The notes under the pieces were generated by a model, which saw nothing but the letters and a program-made list of their open reading frames with translations, made no database searches and was not told the origin of the DNA. A DNA stretch of 64,000 nucleotides from Pseudovibrio ascidiaceicola (GTDB taxonomy: Bacteria > Pseudomonadota > Alphaproteobacteria > Rhizobiales > Stappiaceae), in contig NZ_FOSK01000004.1 in the NCBI RefSeq assembly GCF_900114245.1, positions 358,101-422,100 of the forward strand, given 5' to 3'. The translations under genes and the position numbers were made by a program. Of this stretch, positions 16,037 through 24,955 are shown piece after piece. Position 1 is the stretch's first letter. Each line of letters starts with the position of its first letter.

Positions 16037-17815
16037 ATGAAGATGACGACCGAAGAGGCCTTTGTAAAAGTGCTTCAGATGCACGGGATTGATAACGCCT
16101 TTGGCATTATTGGTTCTGCCATGATGCCGGTTTCGGATCTCTTTCCCGCTGCAGGTGTCAAGTTCTGGGATTGCGCCCATGAATGTAACGCGGGCATGAG
16201 CGCGGACGGGTACTCCCGCGCGACTGGTAAGATGAGCATGGCGATTGCTCAGAACGGGCCGGGTATTACCAACTTCGTAACACCGATCAAAACAGCTTAC
16301 TGGAACCATACACCTCTGCTGCTTGTTACCCCGCAGGCCGCCAACAAGACCATCGGACAAGGTGGCTTTCAGGAGATTGAGCAGATGGCTCTCTTCGAGG
16401 ATATGGTTTGCTATCAGGAAGAGGTTCGTGATCCTTCCCGTATTGCGGAAGTGCTGAACCGTGTGATTGAGAAAGCCTGGCGTGGGTGTGCTCCGGCGCA
16501 GATCAACATACCGCGCGATTTCTGGACGCAGGTGATCGACATCGAACTGCCGCAGATCGTACGCATGGAAAAACCTTGTGGTGGTGTGCAGTCAATCAAG
16601 AAGGCTGCTGAGTTGCTGTCTGATGCAAAGTTCCCGGTGATTTTGAACGGGGCTGGTGTGGTTCTGAGTGGTGCTATTCAGGCGTCCGCCGCTCTGGCGG
16701 AAAAGCTGAGTGCGCCGGTCTGTTGTGGCTATCAGCACAATGATGCGTTCCCCGGCAATCACCCACTTTCCGTTGGCCCGCTTGGCTATAACGGCTCAAA
16801 AGCGGGTATGGAGATGATCTCGAAAGCGGATGTGGTGCTTGCTCTTGGGACGCGCCTCAATCCGTTCTCCACATTGCCTTGCTATGACATGGATTACTGG
16901 CCGAAAGATGCCAAGGTCATTCAGGTCGACATCAACTCTGACCGCATTGGCCTGACCAAGAAGGTGAGTGTTGGCATTCAGGGAGATGCTCGCGCTGTGG
17001 CAGAGCAGATCCTGGAAGAGCTGGCGGACCATGCAGGCAATGAAGGGCGTGAAGACCGCGAAGCACTGGTGCATCATGCGAAGTCTGCCTGGTTGCAGGA
17101 GCTTTCCTCCATGGATCACGAGGATGATGATCCGGGTACAAGCTGGAACGAGCGCGCCCGTACTCGCGAGCCTCAGAAGATGTCTCCACGCATGGCATGG
17201 CGCGCTATTCAGGCGGCACTGCCGAAAGAAGCGATTATCTCCTCTGACATTGGCAACAACTGCGCTATTGGCAATGCTTATCCGAGTTTTGATGAGGGGC
17301 GGAAGTATCTTGCTCCAGGTCTGTTCGGACCTTGTGGTTATGGTTTGCCTGCTATTCTGGGCGCGAAGATTGGTCGTCCTGATGTGCCAGTTGTCGGGTT
17401 TGCTGGTGATGGAGCCTTTGGCATCTCCATGAACGAGATGACTGCTTGTGGTCGTGATGACTGGCCACCAATCACCATGGTGATCTTCCGCAACTATCAA
17501 TGGGGTGCGGAGAAGCGCAACACGACGCTGTGGTACGACGACAACTTCGTTGGCACTGAGCTCAATCTGGAAGTTCAGTACGCCAAGATTGCAGAGGCTT
17601 GCGGCCTGAAGGGCATTCAGGTGTTCGGCACTGATGAGCTGACCAAGACCCTGAACGACGCTATTGAAGGCCAAATGGAGCGTAACGAGACCACGTTCAT
17701 TGAAGTGATCCTCAATCAGGAACTTGGAGAGCCTTTCCGCAGAGACGCTATGAAAGCACCTGTTGCTGTCGCTGGCATCAACGCGGAAGATATGCGCGAA
17801 CAAGAACTCGCGTAA
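16037..17815 (+). CDS. xsc: Sulfoacetaldehyde acetyltransferase
   Basis: Xsc is a thiamin-diphosphate enzyme that converts sulfoacetaldehyde and phosphate into acetyl phosphate and sulfite, the desulfonation step of taurine breakdown. The N-terminal FWDCAHECNAGMSADGY carries the ThDP-activating Glu, and GDGAFGISMNEM to FRNYQWG is the ThDP/Mg site. The AKRNTTLWYDDNFVGTEL-like stretch near the C-terminus is characteristic of Xsc rather than acetolactate synthase. The start at 16037 follows GGGGAGG; the upstream ATG at 15977 lacks one. It gives 592 residues, as in known Xsc. pta is not adjacent. Confidence 0.94.
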   Translation: MKMTTEEAFVKVLQMHGIDNAFGIIGSAMMPVSDLFPAAGVKFWDCAHECNAGMSADGYSRATGKMSMAIAQNGPGITNFVTPIKTAYWNHTPLLLVTPQAANKTIGQGGFQEIEQMALFEDMVCYQEEVRDPSRIAEVLNRVIEKAWRGCAPAQINIPRDFWTQVIDIELPQIVRMEKPCGGVQSIKKAAELLSDAKFPVILNGAGVVLSGAIQASAALAEKLSAPVCCGYQHNDAFPGNHPLSVGPLGYNGSKAGMEMISKADVVLALGTRLNPFSTLPCYDMDYWPKDAKVIQVDINSDRIGLTKKVSVGIQGDARAVAEQILEELADHAGNEGREDREALVHHAKSAWLQELSSMDHEDDDPGTSWNERARTREPQKMSPRMAWRAIQAALPKEAIISSDIGNNCAIGNAYPSFDEGRKYLAPGLFGPCGYGLPAILGAKIGRPDVPVVGFAGDGAFGISMNEMTACGRDDWPPITMVIFRNYQWGAEKRNTTLWYDDNFVGTELNLEVQYAKIAEACGLKGIQVFGTDELTKTLNDAIEGQMERNETTFIEVILNQELGEPFRRDAMKAPVAVAGINAEDMREQELA

Positions 17816-17864
17816 GTCCCCCAGCAGTGCCCATCTCACCTCCTCAGAGAGAGGCATGAACCTT

Positions 17865-17904
17865 AAAGCCCGCGCAGCTGACCACTGCTCGGGCTTTTTT
17901 CTTT
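17865..17904 (+). terminator. Intrinsic terminator after xsc
   Basis: AAAGCCCG (17865-17872) pairs with CGGGCTTT (17890-17897), continuing into TTTTTTCTTTT. Confidence 0.8.
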
Positions 17905-17969
17905 TAAGGTGTCTGTGGTTGGTTCGCACTCTGAGTAATGCAGCAGCGTCGCACCTATCAGATTAGAAG

Positions 17970-17996
17970 AACCCCTCGCACGCCGTGCGAGGGGTT
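17970..17996 (-). terminator. Strong hairpin after the FAD dehydrogenase gene
   Basis: AACCCCTCGCACG and CGTGCGAGGGGTT form a perfect 13-bp stem, eight bases beyond the minus-strand stop. The following minus-strand sequence TCTTCT is only moderately T-rich. Confidence 0.7.
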
Positions 17997-18004
17997 GTCT
18001 TGAA

Positions 18005-20479
18005 TTATGCGCTTTCCAGTTCCTTCACACCGCGCATACGCAGGCTTTTGGGGTCGTACATCGGTTTGAAGGATGCTTCTGCGTCGCAGAGTGTGCCTTC
18101 GACGTCAATCTGATAGCTGGAGGCGAGCATGTCTTTGATTGTTTGGCCTTTGCATGGCACGTAGCCAAGGCCGATAGCACCGCCCAGAGTGTGGCCGTAG
18201 TTGCCAGAGGTGAGGTAGCTGACGATTTCACCATCACGCAGGACAGGTTCGTTGTGATGCAGGAGAGGCTCTGCGTCTTTCAGCTTGAACTGCAGCATGC
18301 GGGATGACAGGCCTTCTTCTTTCTTACGAAGCACAGCATCCCTACCGATGAAGGATGGTTTCTTGGTGCTGACAGCAAAACCGAGGCCTGCTTCAAGAAC
18401 ATGGTCTTCCTCGGTTATGTCATGACCGAAGTGACGGAAGCCTTTTTCAATACGCAAAGAATCCATTGCGTGGAGGCCGCAGAGTTTCAGGTCAACGTCG
18501 GCACCTGCTTCCACCAAGGTTTCATAGGCATGAGCGGTCATATCAGTTGAGACATACAGTTCCCAGCCCAGTTCTCCGACATAGGAAACACGATGCGCAC
18601 GAGCAAGGCCCATCCCGAGTTCAATCTCCTGCATCGTGCCGAAGGGATGATTTTCGTTGGACCAGTCGTGATTAGAGACCTTGGAGAGCAGCTCTCGCGA
18701 TTTCGGCCCCATCACAACCAAGGTCGCTTCGCCCGATGTGACGTCTGTGATCACGACGTTTGCTCCGCCCTTGTGCTTGTTGAGCCAACTGAGTTCTCTG
18801 ATAACAGTGGCAGCGGGAGTTACGAGCAGGTACGCGGTTTCAGAAAGGCGGGTGACGGTAAGATCGGCTTCAATACCACCGCGATCATTGAGGAACTGTG
18901 TGTAGACTATCTTGCCGATTGGCACAGACATATCTCCGCCGCACATATGATTGAGCAGGTCTTCTGCATCCGGGCCTTCCACGCGGATTTTCCCGAAGGA
19001 GGACATGTCGTAGAGACCGACATTGTCGCGGATGGCGAGGTGTTCTCGTTTGGAGTTTTCAAACCAGTTCTGGCGTTTCCAGGAGTAGTCGTAGGTTGGG
19101 TCCTGCCCCTGCTCTGCAAACCAATTGGCGCGTTCCCAACCAGCAACTTCACCAAAAGCTGCGCCTGCTTGCTTGAGATGTTCATGAAGTGGAGAACGAC
19201 GGACACCGCGTGCTGTAGCTTTCTGGCGGAATGGGAAGTGATCAGCATAGAGCAGGCCAAGCGTTTCCTTGGAACGCTGATAGAGGAACGTTTTGTTGCC
19301 CATGAACGGCTGCATGCGCCGGATATCAACGTCGGAGATATCAAAGGGCGGATAACCATGCTCCATCCAATGCGCAAGCGCCATGCCTGCACCACCTGCC
19401 GATTGAATACCGATGGAATTGAAGCCAGCACAGACAAAGAAATTCTTCAGTTCCGGTGCTTCGCCCAGATTATAGGCATCATCCGGAGTGAAGCTTTCAG
19501 GGCCGTTGAAGAAGGTGTGAATGCCAGTCACTGCCAGCTCAGGGAAACGATTGACCGCTTGTTCCAGAATGGGTTCAAAGTGTTCGATGTCTTCTGGTAG
19601 CTGATCAAAGCAGAAATCATCGGAGATGCCCTGCATACCCCATGGCTTTGCGATAGGTTCAAAAGCACCAAGCAGGATCTTACCAGCATCCTCTTTGTAG
19701 TAAGCGCATTCATCTGGCACGCGCAGTGTGGGGAGTTGGGGAAGGCCTGCGATATTATCTGTGACCATATAGAAATGCTCACAGGCATGCAGCGGCACGT
19801 TGACAGCAGCCATTTTGCCCAGTTGGTGCGCCCACATACCAGCGCAGTTGACCACATAATCGGCTGCAATATGGCCTTGCTCATCACTGCCATCTCGCTG
19901 CCATGAGACACCGGAGACTGCACCATTCTTCTTAGCAATGCCTGTAACTTTAATGCCCTCAAACACCTGCGCGCCGCGTTGGCGAGCACCTTTGGCAAGA
20001 GCAAGCGCAATGTTACCCGGATCCCCCTGCCCATCCTTTGGCAGGTAAACAGCTGCTGTTACATCCTCAGCATTTACATAGGGGTAGCGATCCAGAAGCT
20101 CTGAGGTGGAGATTTCTTCTACTTCCACGCCAAACGCCCGAGCCATCGCAGCTGAACGCAGGATCTCGCTGCGGCGTTCTTCGGTCAAGGCAACTGTGAT
20201 TGAGCCATTGCGGCGGAAACCGGTTGCGATTTCAGTTTCAGCTTCCAGCTCACCATAAAGCTCCTGCGAGTATTTTGCGAGACGCGTCATGTTTTTGGAT
20301 GCTCGTAGCTGAGCGATCAGACCTGCTGCGTGCCAGGTGGTGCCGCAGGTGAGCTGCTTACGCTCCAGCAACACGATGTCCTGCCAGCCAAGCTTTGCCA
20401 GATGATACGCAACTGAGCACCCGGCAATGCCGCCACCAATGATCACGACACGTGCATTTTGCGGAATAGACTTCGTCAT
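18005..20479 (-). CDS. FAD-dependent dehydrogenase with GcvT domain (DMGDH/sarcosine dehydrogenase family)
   Basis: An 824-residue two-part enzyme. Residues 5-370 are a DAO-type FAD domain: VVIIGGGIAGCSVAYHL for the dinucleotide, and TTWHAAGLI, whose His is the covalent FAD anchor in dimethylglycine and sarcosine dehydrogenases. From about residue 430 a GcvT-like folate domain follows (GLYDMSSFGKIRVEGPDAEDLLN, GLHAMDSLRIEKGFRHFGHD). Such enzymes oxidatively remove N-methyl groups and pass the carbon to tetrahydrofolate. The ATG at 20479 has GGGGAGG upstream. It lies between xsc and the taurine aminotransferase candidate, so an N-methylated taurine is a possible substrate (inference); dimethylglycine or sarcosine are the family defaults. 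Confidence 0.85.
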   Translation of the reverse strand: MTKSIPQNARVVIIGGGIAGCSVAYHLAKLGWQDIVLLERKQLTCGTTWHAAGLIAQLRASKNMTRLAKYSQELYGELEAETEIATGFRRNGSITVALTEERRSEILRSAAMARAFGVEVEEISTSELLDRYPYVNAEDVTAAVYLPKDGQGDPGNIALALAKGARQRGAQVFEGIKVTGIAKKNGAVSGVSWQRDGSDEQGHIAADYVVNCAGMWAHQLGKMAAVNVPLHACEHFYMVTDNIAGLPQLPTLRVPDECAYYKEDAGKILLGAFEPIAKPWGMQGISDDFCFDQLPEDIEHFEPILEQAVNRFPELAVTGIHTFFNGPESFTPDDAYNLGEAPELKNFFVCAGFNSIGIQSAGGAGMALAHWMEHGYPPFDISDVDIRRMQPFMGNKTFLYQRSKETLGLLYADHFPFRQKATARGVRRSPLHEHLKQAGAAFGEVAGWERANWFAEQGQDPTYDYSWKRQNWFENSKREHLAIRDNVGLYDMSSFGKIRVEGPDAEDLLNHMCGGDMSVPIGKIVYTQFLNDRGGIEADLTVTRLSETAYLLVTPAATVIRELSWLNKHKGGANVVITDVTSGEATLVVMGPKSRELLSKVSNHDWSNENHPFGTMQEIELGMGLARAHRVSYVGELGWELYVSTDMTAHAYETLVEAGADVDLKLCGLHAMDSLRIEKGFRHFGHDITEEDHVLEAGLGFAVSTKKPSFIGRDAVLRKKEEGLSSRMLQFKLKDAEPLLHHNEPVLRDGEIVSYLTSGNYGHTLGGAIGLGYVPCKGQTIKDMLASSYQIDVEGTLCDAEASFKPMYDPKSLRMRGVKELESA

Positions 20480-20502
20480 TGATCGCCTCCCCTCAACCAA
20501 TT

Positions 20503-20537
20503 TGAAAAACAAAAGAAGAGCACAAATGTGCTCTTCT
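20503..20537 (-). terminator. Intrinsic terminator after the aminotransferase
   Basis: On the minus strand, AGAAGAGCAC, a four-base loop and GTGCTCTTCT are followed by TTTGTTTTTC. It separates the aminotransferase from the FAD dehydrogenase gene downstream, which would then need read-through or its own promoter. Confidence 0.78.
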
Positions 20538-20558
20538 CAAAACAATACTTTCTTCGAT

Positions 20559-21896
20559 CTATTCAGCCATGAGCGTTTTCCTCATTGCATCCACGATCTC
20601 ATCAACGTGACTTCGCTCTGCAATGAACGCTGGTGCCAGAATGGCTGTGTCCCCCGTCCATTTGGCGTGACAGCCGTTCCAGAACAACCGCTTTTGCATC
20701 TCGTTGCCGCGGATGCCCGGTTTACCGGGAAGCGGGTGAACCTCTACGCCACCCATGAGCCCATAACCTCGAATATCCTTTACAATCGGGATATCCTGCA
20801 GGGACCAGATCGCATCAAGGAAGTAATCACTCAACTCGGCTGCCCGATCAAACAGCCCTTCTTCCTCATAGATCTTCAGCGTAGCCAGCCCTGCTGCACA
20901 GGCTGCAGGGTGCGCTGAGTATGTGTACCCGTGGAAGAACTCGATGGCATTTTCTGGTGCTGCTTCGGTGATGGTCTCATAAACCTGATCTGACGCAGCA
21001 ACGGCTCCCATCGGGATTGCTCCGTTTGTGAGTGCTTTTGCCAATGTGATGATGTCTGGCATCACGTTGAACGCATCCACTGCAAACGGTTTGCCAAGAC
21101 GACCGAAGCCAGTGATCACTTCATCAAACACCAGCAGAATGCCTTGCTCATCACAAATCTGGCGGACACGCTCCAAATAACCCTTTGGTGGGACGAGCGT
21201 TCCGGTAGAACCCGCGACAGGCTCAATGAACACAGCAGCGATCGTGGAGCCACCGTAGGTCTCACAGAAGCGCTGCAGATCATTTGCCAGTTCCACACCG
21301 GTTTCCGGTTGACCTCTTGTGAAGGCGTTTTCCTCGTTCCACGTATGGCGCATCATGACGATGTTTGGCATGACAACCGGGAAGGTTTCGCGGTTTTTGA
21401 CCATACCTGCCAAAGAAACACCGCCCATATTCACACCATGATACGCCCGCTCTCGGGAGACAAAGCGCGTGCGCTGCGCATCACCGTTGGCACGATGGTA
21501 GGCCATGACCATTTTCAGCGCGGTATCAATGGCTTCGGAGCCCGAATTCACAAAGAACACGTGATTGAAAGGCTCCGGCATAATTTTGGTGAGTTTGGCT
21601 GCAAACTCAAAGGATGTCGGCTGGCCCAGCTGGAAGGGCGCTGTGTATCCGTTCTGCATCATTTGAGCATGAACGGCATCTGCAATTGACTTGCGCGCAT
21701 GGCCTGCTGGCACGTTGAACAAGCCAGAAGACCCGTCTACCAGTCGGTCACCGTTCTGATTCCAAAGGTACATTCCCTCTGAACGGGTGATGAGACGCGG
21801 TGCGCTTTTAAATTCTTTGTTTGCGGAAAACGGCATCCAGTGTTGCTCAAGAGAATTGGTTTTCGCTTGTTCAATCGGCTCTGCAAGGACACTCAT
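20559..21896 (-). CDS. tpa: Class III omega-aminotransferase, candidate taurine:pyruvate aminotransferase
   Basis: A PLP fold-type I transaminase of 445 residues, close in pattern to beta-alanine/omega-amino acid:pyruvate aminotransferases (EQHWMPFSANKEFK, SGSEAIDTALKM, VFDEVITGFGRLG, schiff-base Lys287 in LAKALTNGAIPMGA). Transfer of the taurine amino group to pyruvate would yield sulfoacetaldehyde for Xsc. The family alone does not fix the substrate; the call rests on its divergent position next to tauR, with tauABC and xsc nearby. The ATG at 21896 follows AGGAGA; longer readings cross the promoter. Confidence 0.8.
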   Translation of the reverse strand: MSVLAEPIEQAKTNSLEQHWMPFSANKEFKSAPRLITRSEGMYLWNQNGDRLVDGSSGLFNVPAGHARKSIADAVHAQMMQNGYTAPFQLGQPTSFEFAAKLTKIMPEPFNHVFFVNSGSEAIDTALKMVMAYHRANGDAQRTRFVSRERAYHGVNMGGVSLAGMVKNRETFPVVMPNIVMMRHTWNEENAFTRGQPETGVELANDLQRFCETYGGSTIAAVFIEPVAGSTGTLVPPKGYLERVRQICDEQGILLVFDEVITGFGRLGKPFAVDAFNVMPDIITLAKALTNGAIPMGAVAASDQVYETITEAAPENAIEFFHGYTYSAHPAACAAGLATLKIYEEEGLFDRAAELSDYFLDAIWSLQDIPIVKDIRGYGLMGGVEVHPLPGKPGIRGNEMQKRLFWNGCHAKWTGDTAILAPAFIAERSHVDEIVDAMRKTLMAE

Positions 21897-21976
21897 CTCG
21901 ATCTTTCTCCTAGAACACTGAGTTATTCGCCAACAGTTCCCCAGAGGTACTGTGAGAAATATCTTGTCGTCGAAAT

Positions 21977-21996
21977 AATAGGTCAGATAGGTCCAG
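21977..21996 (-). promoter_or_regulatory. Tandem 10-bp TauR-type repeats
   Basis: On the minus strand CTGGACCTAT (21996-21987) is followed at once by CTGACCTATT (21986-21977), two direct repeats one helical turn apart. They match the style and nearly the sequence of the TauR-binding repeats reported in Rhodobacter (CTGGACYTAA, from memory). They lie 81 bp upstream of tpa and 72 bp upstream of tauR, so one site could serve both. Confidence 0.6.
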
Positions 21997-22067
21997 TTGT
22001 TCTTGACCATAGAGCCAGATGAACTCATGCTGATACTTCGCTCGTGATTTGGAGGGAGGGGCCAGCC

Positions 22068-23582
22068 ATGAGATACAGCTTGTTTTCCGTTGATCGGGAT
22101 GACAGTACAACGCTGCAAAGTCAGATTAGGGAGATGCTCGTCTCTGCTATTCTTTCCGGCCAACTTGCTGAAAACACACCGGTTCCTTCAACGCGTGCGT
22201 TGGCGAAACGGTTAAGCGTTTCACGCAATACGGTCATGCTGGCCTATCAGGCACTGGCAGCGGATGGGTATTTAATCACCCGGGAACGATCCGGGTTTTA
22301 TGTGTCGCCAGAGGTGATTGAGAATCTGGGGCAGTTGCCTGATCGGGTCCAACCCAAGGAGCAAGTACCCGGTGATCGTGTGGATTGGGCTACTAAATTG
22401 CGGCTCACACCGTCTACGCAATTCAACATTTTGAAGACTGAGAACTGGCACAGTTATCCCTATCCGTTCATTTACGGCCAAGTGGATCCGACGCTGTTTC
22501 CGATCAGTGCGTGGCGGGATTGTGTGCGTCAGACAATGAGCATCAAATGGCTGGATGCCTGGACGGATGATCGTTTTACGGCTGACGACCCGATGCTGAT
22601 TGAGCAGATACAGCGACGCATTTTGATCCGGCGTGGCGTGATTGCCGAAGCTGATGAGATTCTGGTGACGATGGGCGCACAGAATGCCCTGTTTCTGATC
22701 GCGCATTTGTTTGTGAGACCGGATACACCTGTTGCGGTGGAAGACCCCGGATATCCCGATGTACGCAACATCATGCAGCTGCGCAGTTCTGATATTCGCG
22801 CCATTCCTGTGGATGAGGAAGGCATACGGGCAGACATGCTTGGGGATGCAAAGCTGGTTTATGTGACGCCGAGCCATCAGTTTCCCACCAACACCACGAT
22901 GACGATGAAGCGACGCCGTGAAGTGCTGGAGTGGGCGGCTCAGTCCGATGCTCTGATTATTGAAGATGATTACGAGTACGAGACCAACTATCGCGGCCAG
23001 CCAACCGCTGCTTTGCGGTCTGTCGATGCATCCGGGCGGGTGCTTTATGTGGGAAGCCTTTCCAAGTCCATCATGCCGGGGCTGAGGATTGGGTTTATTG
23101 TGGCACCCAAGCCGGTGATAAAGGAAATCCGCGCCATGCGCCGACTGATGCTGCGGCATCCGCCGGGCAACAACCAGCGCAGTGTTGCGTTGTTTCTGGC
23201 GCAGGGCTCACAGGATGCGTTGATCAGCAAGCTGCACCATGCCTATTCAAGCCGCTGGAATGCGCTGAGCGAAGCTATGGAAACGCACTTTCCCGGCTGG
23301 GCGCAGGTTTCTGCGTTTGGTGGATCGTCCTTCTGGGTGAGCGGGCCACCTGAACTGGATGCGACAGTTCTTGGCCAAGAGGCGCTTAAGCAGGGTGTAT
23401 TGATTGAACCGGGGAACGTGTTCTTTGCAGATGCGAACCAAGGTAAAAACTATTTCCGCCTTGGTTTTTCTTCAATCCACGCCGATAAAATTCCAAAGGG
23501 CATAGAATTACTATCGGAGACCGCAGATAAATTGTTGCATCGCAGCACAAAAAGTAGAAATTGCTCATATACATCGGCGTGA
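22068..23582 (+). CDS. tauR: MocR-type GntR/aminotransferase regulator TauR
   Basis: Residues 12-75 are a GntR winged HTH (TTLQSQIREMLVSAILSG, STRALAKRLSVSRNTVMLAYQAL). Residues about 120-490 are a class I aminotransferase-like effector domain, including EDPGYP, IIEDDYEYETNY and the PLP-binding SLSKSIMPGLRIGF. In Rhodobacter, TauR activates tpa and xsc in response to taurine. The ATG at 22068 lies after GGAGGGAGGGG. It diverges from tpa across a 171-bp region with tandem repeats, and tauABC follows on the same strand. Confidence 0.85.
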   Translation: MRYSLFSVDRDDSTTLQSQIREMLVSAILSGQLAENTPVPSTRALAKRLSVSRNTVMLAYQALAADGYLITRERSGFYVSPEVIENLGQLPDRVQPKEQVPGDRVDWATKLRLTPSTQFNILKTENWHSYPYPFIYGQVDPTLFPISAWRDCVRQTMSIKWLDAWTDDRFTADDPMLIEQIQRRILIRRGVIAEADEILVTMGAQNALFLIAHLFVRPDTPVAVEDPGYPDVRNIMQLRSSDIRAIPVDEEGIRADMLGDAKLVYVTPSHQFPTNTTMTMKRRREVLEWAAQSDALIIEDDYEYETNYRGQPTAALRSVDASGRVLYVGSLSKSIMPGLRIGFIVAPKPVIKEIRAMRRLMLRHPPGNNQRSVALFLAQGSQDALISKLHHAYSSRWNALSEAMETHFPGWAQVSAFGGSSFWVSGPPELDATVLGQEALKQGVLIEPGNVFFADANQGKNYFRLGFSSIHADKIPKGIELLSETADKLLHRSTKSRNCSYTSA

Positions 23583-23875
23583 ACATAGGATTCTTCGTTT
23601 ATTTATACAGAGGAAACACTGTTATTGAGAGCCATCAAACTAATCTTCCGCAGAGATATTGGGAATAATATTGGCAGATTGGGCACTTATAAATGAATGG
23701 GGATCGAGAAATACTGTCTGGTTCCATCGGGATTCACAAACTGGCACTACCGGGACTTGCGGTTTCATAGTGTCCTCAATTGCTGAAAGCTTAGGTTTAA
23801 GAAGTCCCAATAATAAGGAACGCGCAAAAATAACGAGGGAATAAGAACTTAGCACCGCACAGGGGGAGAATAGAG
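23583..23875 (+). other. tauR-tauA intergenic region
   Basis: A 293-base gap containing the presumed tauA promoter. A 61-codon frame at 23659-23844 lacks a ribosome binding site and known pattern. I saw no convincing copy of the tandem repeat present at 21977-21996. GGGGGAG precedes tauA by five bases. Confidence 0.35.
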
Positions 23876-24862
23876 ATGGCATTGAAGAAGCTTGCAGGAA
23901 AACTGGCTCTTGCAGCAGGCATGGTCGCGAGCCTTGGTATAAGCTCTGCTCACGCGCTTGATAAAATCACCGTAGCCTATTTTCTGGAATGGCCCACCGC
24001 GAACCAAGCGGCTCAAATTGATAAGACCTATGACGAAGCACTGGGTCTGGAAGTTGAGTGGCGTGCATTCGGCAATGGAAACGAAATGGTGCAGGCCATG
24101 GTTTCCGGCGATGTGCAGATTGCGTACAGCAATGGGTTCGTACCTTTCGTTGTTGGTGTTTCCTCCGGTGCTCCAATCAAACTTGTCGGTGTCGCCGTGA
24201 CTTATGCAGAGAACGACCTCTGCATCGTGCGCAATGACACCGGTATCACCAAAGCAAATGCCAAGGAGTTAGAAGGCAAGAAAGTTGCCACTCCAATCGG
24301 TAACGTCACCCACTACAAGCTGATCCGCACGCTGGACCATTTGGGCGTTGACCTCAACAAGGTGAACCTTGTGCAAATGAACCCGGCTGATGCAGCAGTT
24401 GCTGTTTTGCGCGGTGATGTAGCAATGGGCTGTGCCTTTGGTGGTGCACTTGACCGGATGAAAACGGTTGGCACCCCGCTGATGACAGGTGCGGAACAGG
24501 AAGCCGTTGGCATCAATACATTTGATGTGGTGAACGTGACCAGCGATTTTGCTGCGGAACATCCTGAGCTCGTGAAGAAGTTCATGGAAGTCACCAATCA
24601 GGCCAACACCGCTTACAACACAGACCCTAGTGCCATGTATGACAAGATTGCGCGCGCTGCGGGTATGGACATTGAGCCCGCGAAGAAGATGATCGCGAAC
24701 TTTGGCTTCCCAACCAATGAAGAGCAGCTGAGTGAGAACTGGCTCGGCGGTGGCATTCAGGCTGCAGCAAAAGGCGTGGCGGATGTCATGGTTTCTGCTG
24801 GCGGACTTGATGAAGCGCTGGATGATTACTCCCAGTTCGTCGACGCAAGTTACCTTAAATAA
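23876..24862 (+). CDS. tauA: Taurine ABC transporter substrate-binding protein
   Basis: A periplasmic binding protein of the SsuA/TauA family. The N-terminus is a Sec signal peptide (KKLAGKLALAAGMVASLG, cleavage after SSAHA). The mature protein starts LDKITVAYFLEWPTANQAAQ and contains GKKVATPIGNVTHYKL, DAAVAVLRGDVAMGCAFGG typical of taurine or sulfonate binders. It is first in tauABC; a stem-loop between tauA and tauB probably lets tauA mRNA accumulate. Confidence 0.92.
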   Translation: MALKKLAGKLALAAGMVASLGISSAHALDKITVAYFLEWPTANQAAQIDKTYDEALGLEVEWRAFGNGNEMVQAMVSGDVQIAYSNGFVPFVVGVSSGAPIKLVGVAVTYAENDLCIVRNDTGITKANAKELEGKKVATPIGNVTHYKLIRTLDHLGVDLNKVNLVQMNPADAAVAVLRGDVAMGCAFGGALDRMKTVGTPLMTGAEQEAVGINTFDVVNVTSDFAAEHPELVKKFMEVTNQANTAYNTDPSAMYDKIARAAGMDIEPAKKMIANFGFPTNEEQLSENWLGGGIQAAAKGVADVMVSAGGLDEALDDYSQFVDASYLK

Positions 24863-24874
24863 AAGACTTTTGAA

Positions 24875-24898
24875 AATGGCGGGCAATGTCCCGCCATT
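24875..24898 (+). promoter_or_regulatory. tauA-tauB intercistronic stem-loop
   Basis: AATGGCGGG and CCCGCCATT form a perfect 9-bp stem around a 6-base loop, followed by CTTCC rather than a T run. Such stem-loops after binding-protein genes usually protect the upstream mRNA or partly terminate. Confidence 0.7.
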
Positions 24899-24955
24899 CT
24901 TCCAATAAAAAGACCGGGCGAACCAGGCATTTTCCAAAGAACCGGGAGAAGCGCT

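Noticed and set aside
16796..17929. 377-codon minus-strand open frame
   Set aside because: Antisense to xsc with no motif or ribosome binding site.
18593..19600. 335-codon plus-strand open frame
   Set aside because: Antisense to the FAD/GcvT dehydrogenase.
23659..23844. 61-codon frame between tauR and tauA
   Set aside because: TTG start without a ribosome binding site and no pattern; better seen as promoter DNA.
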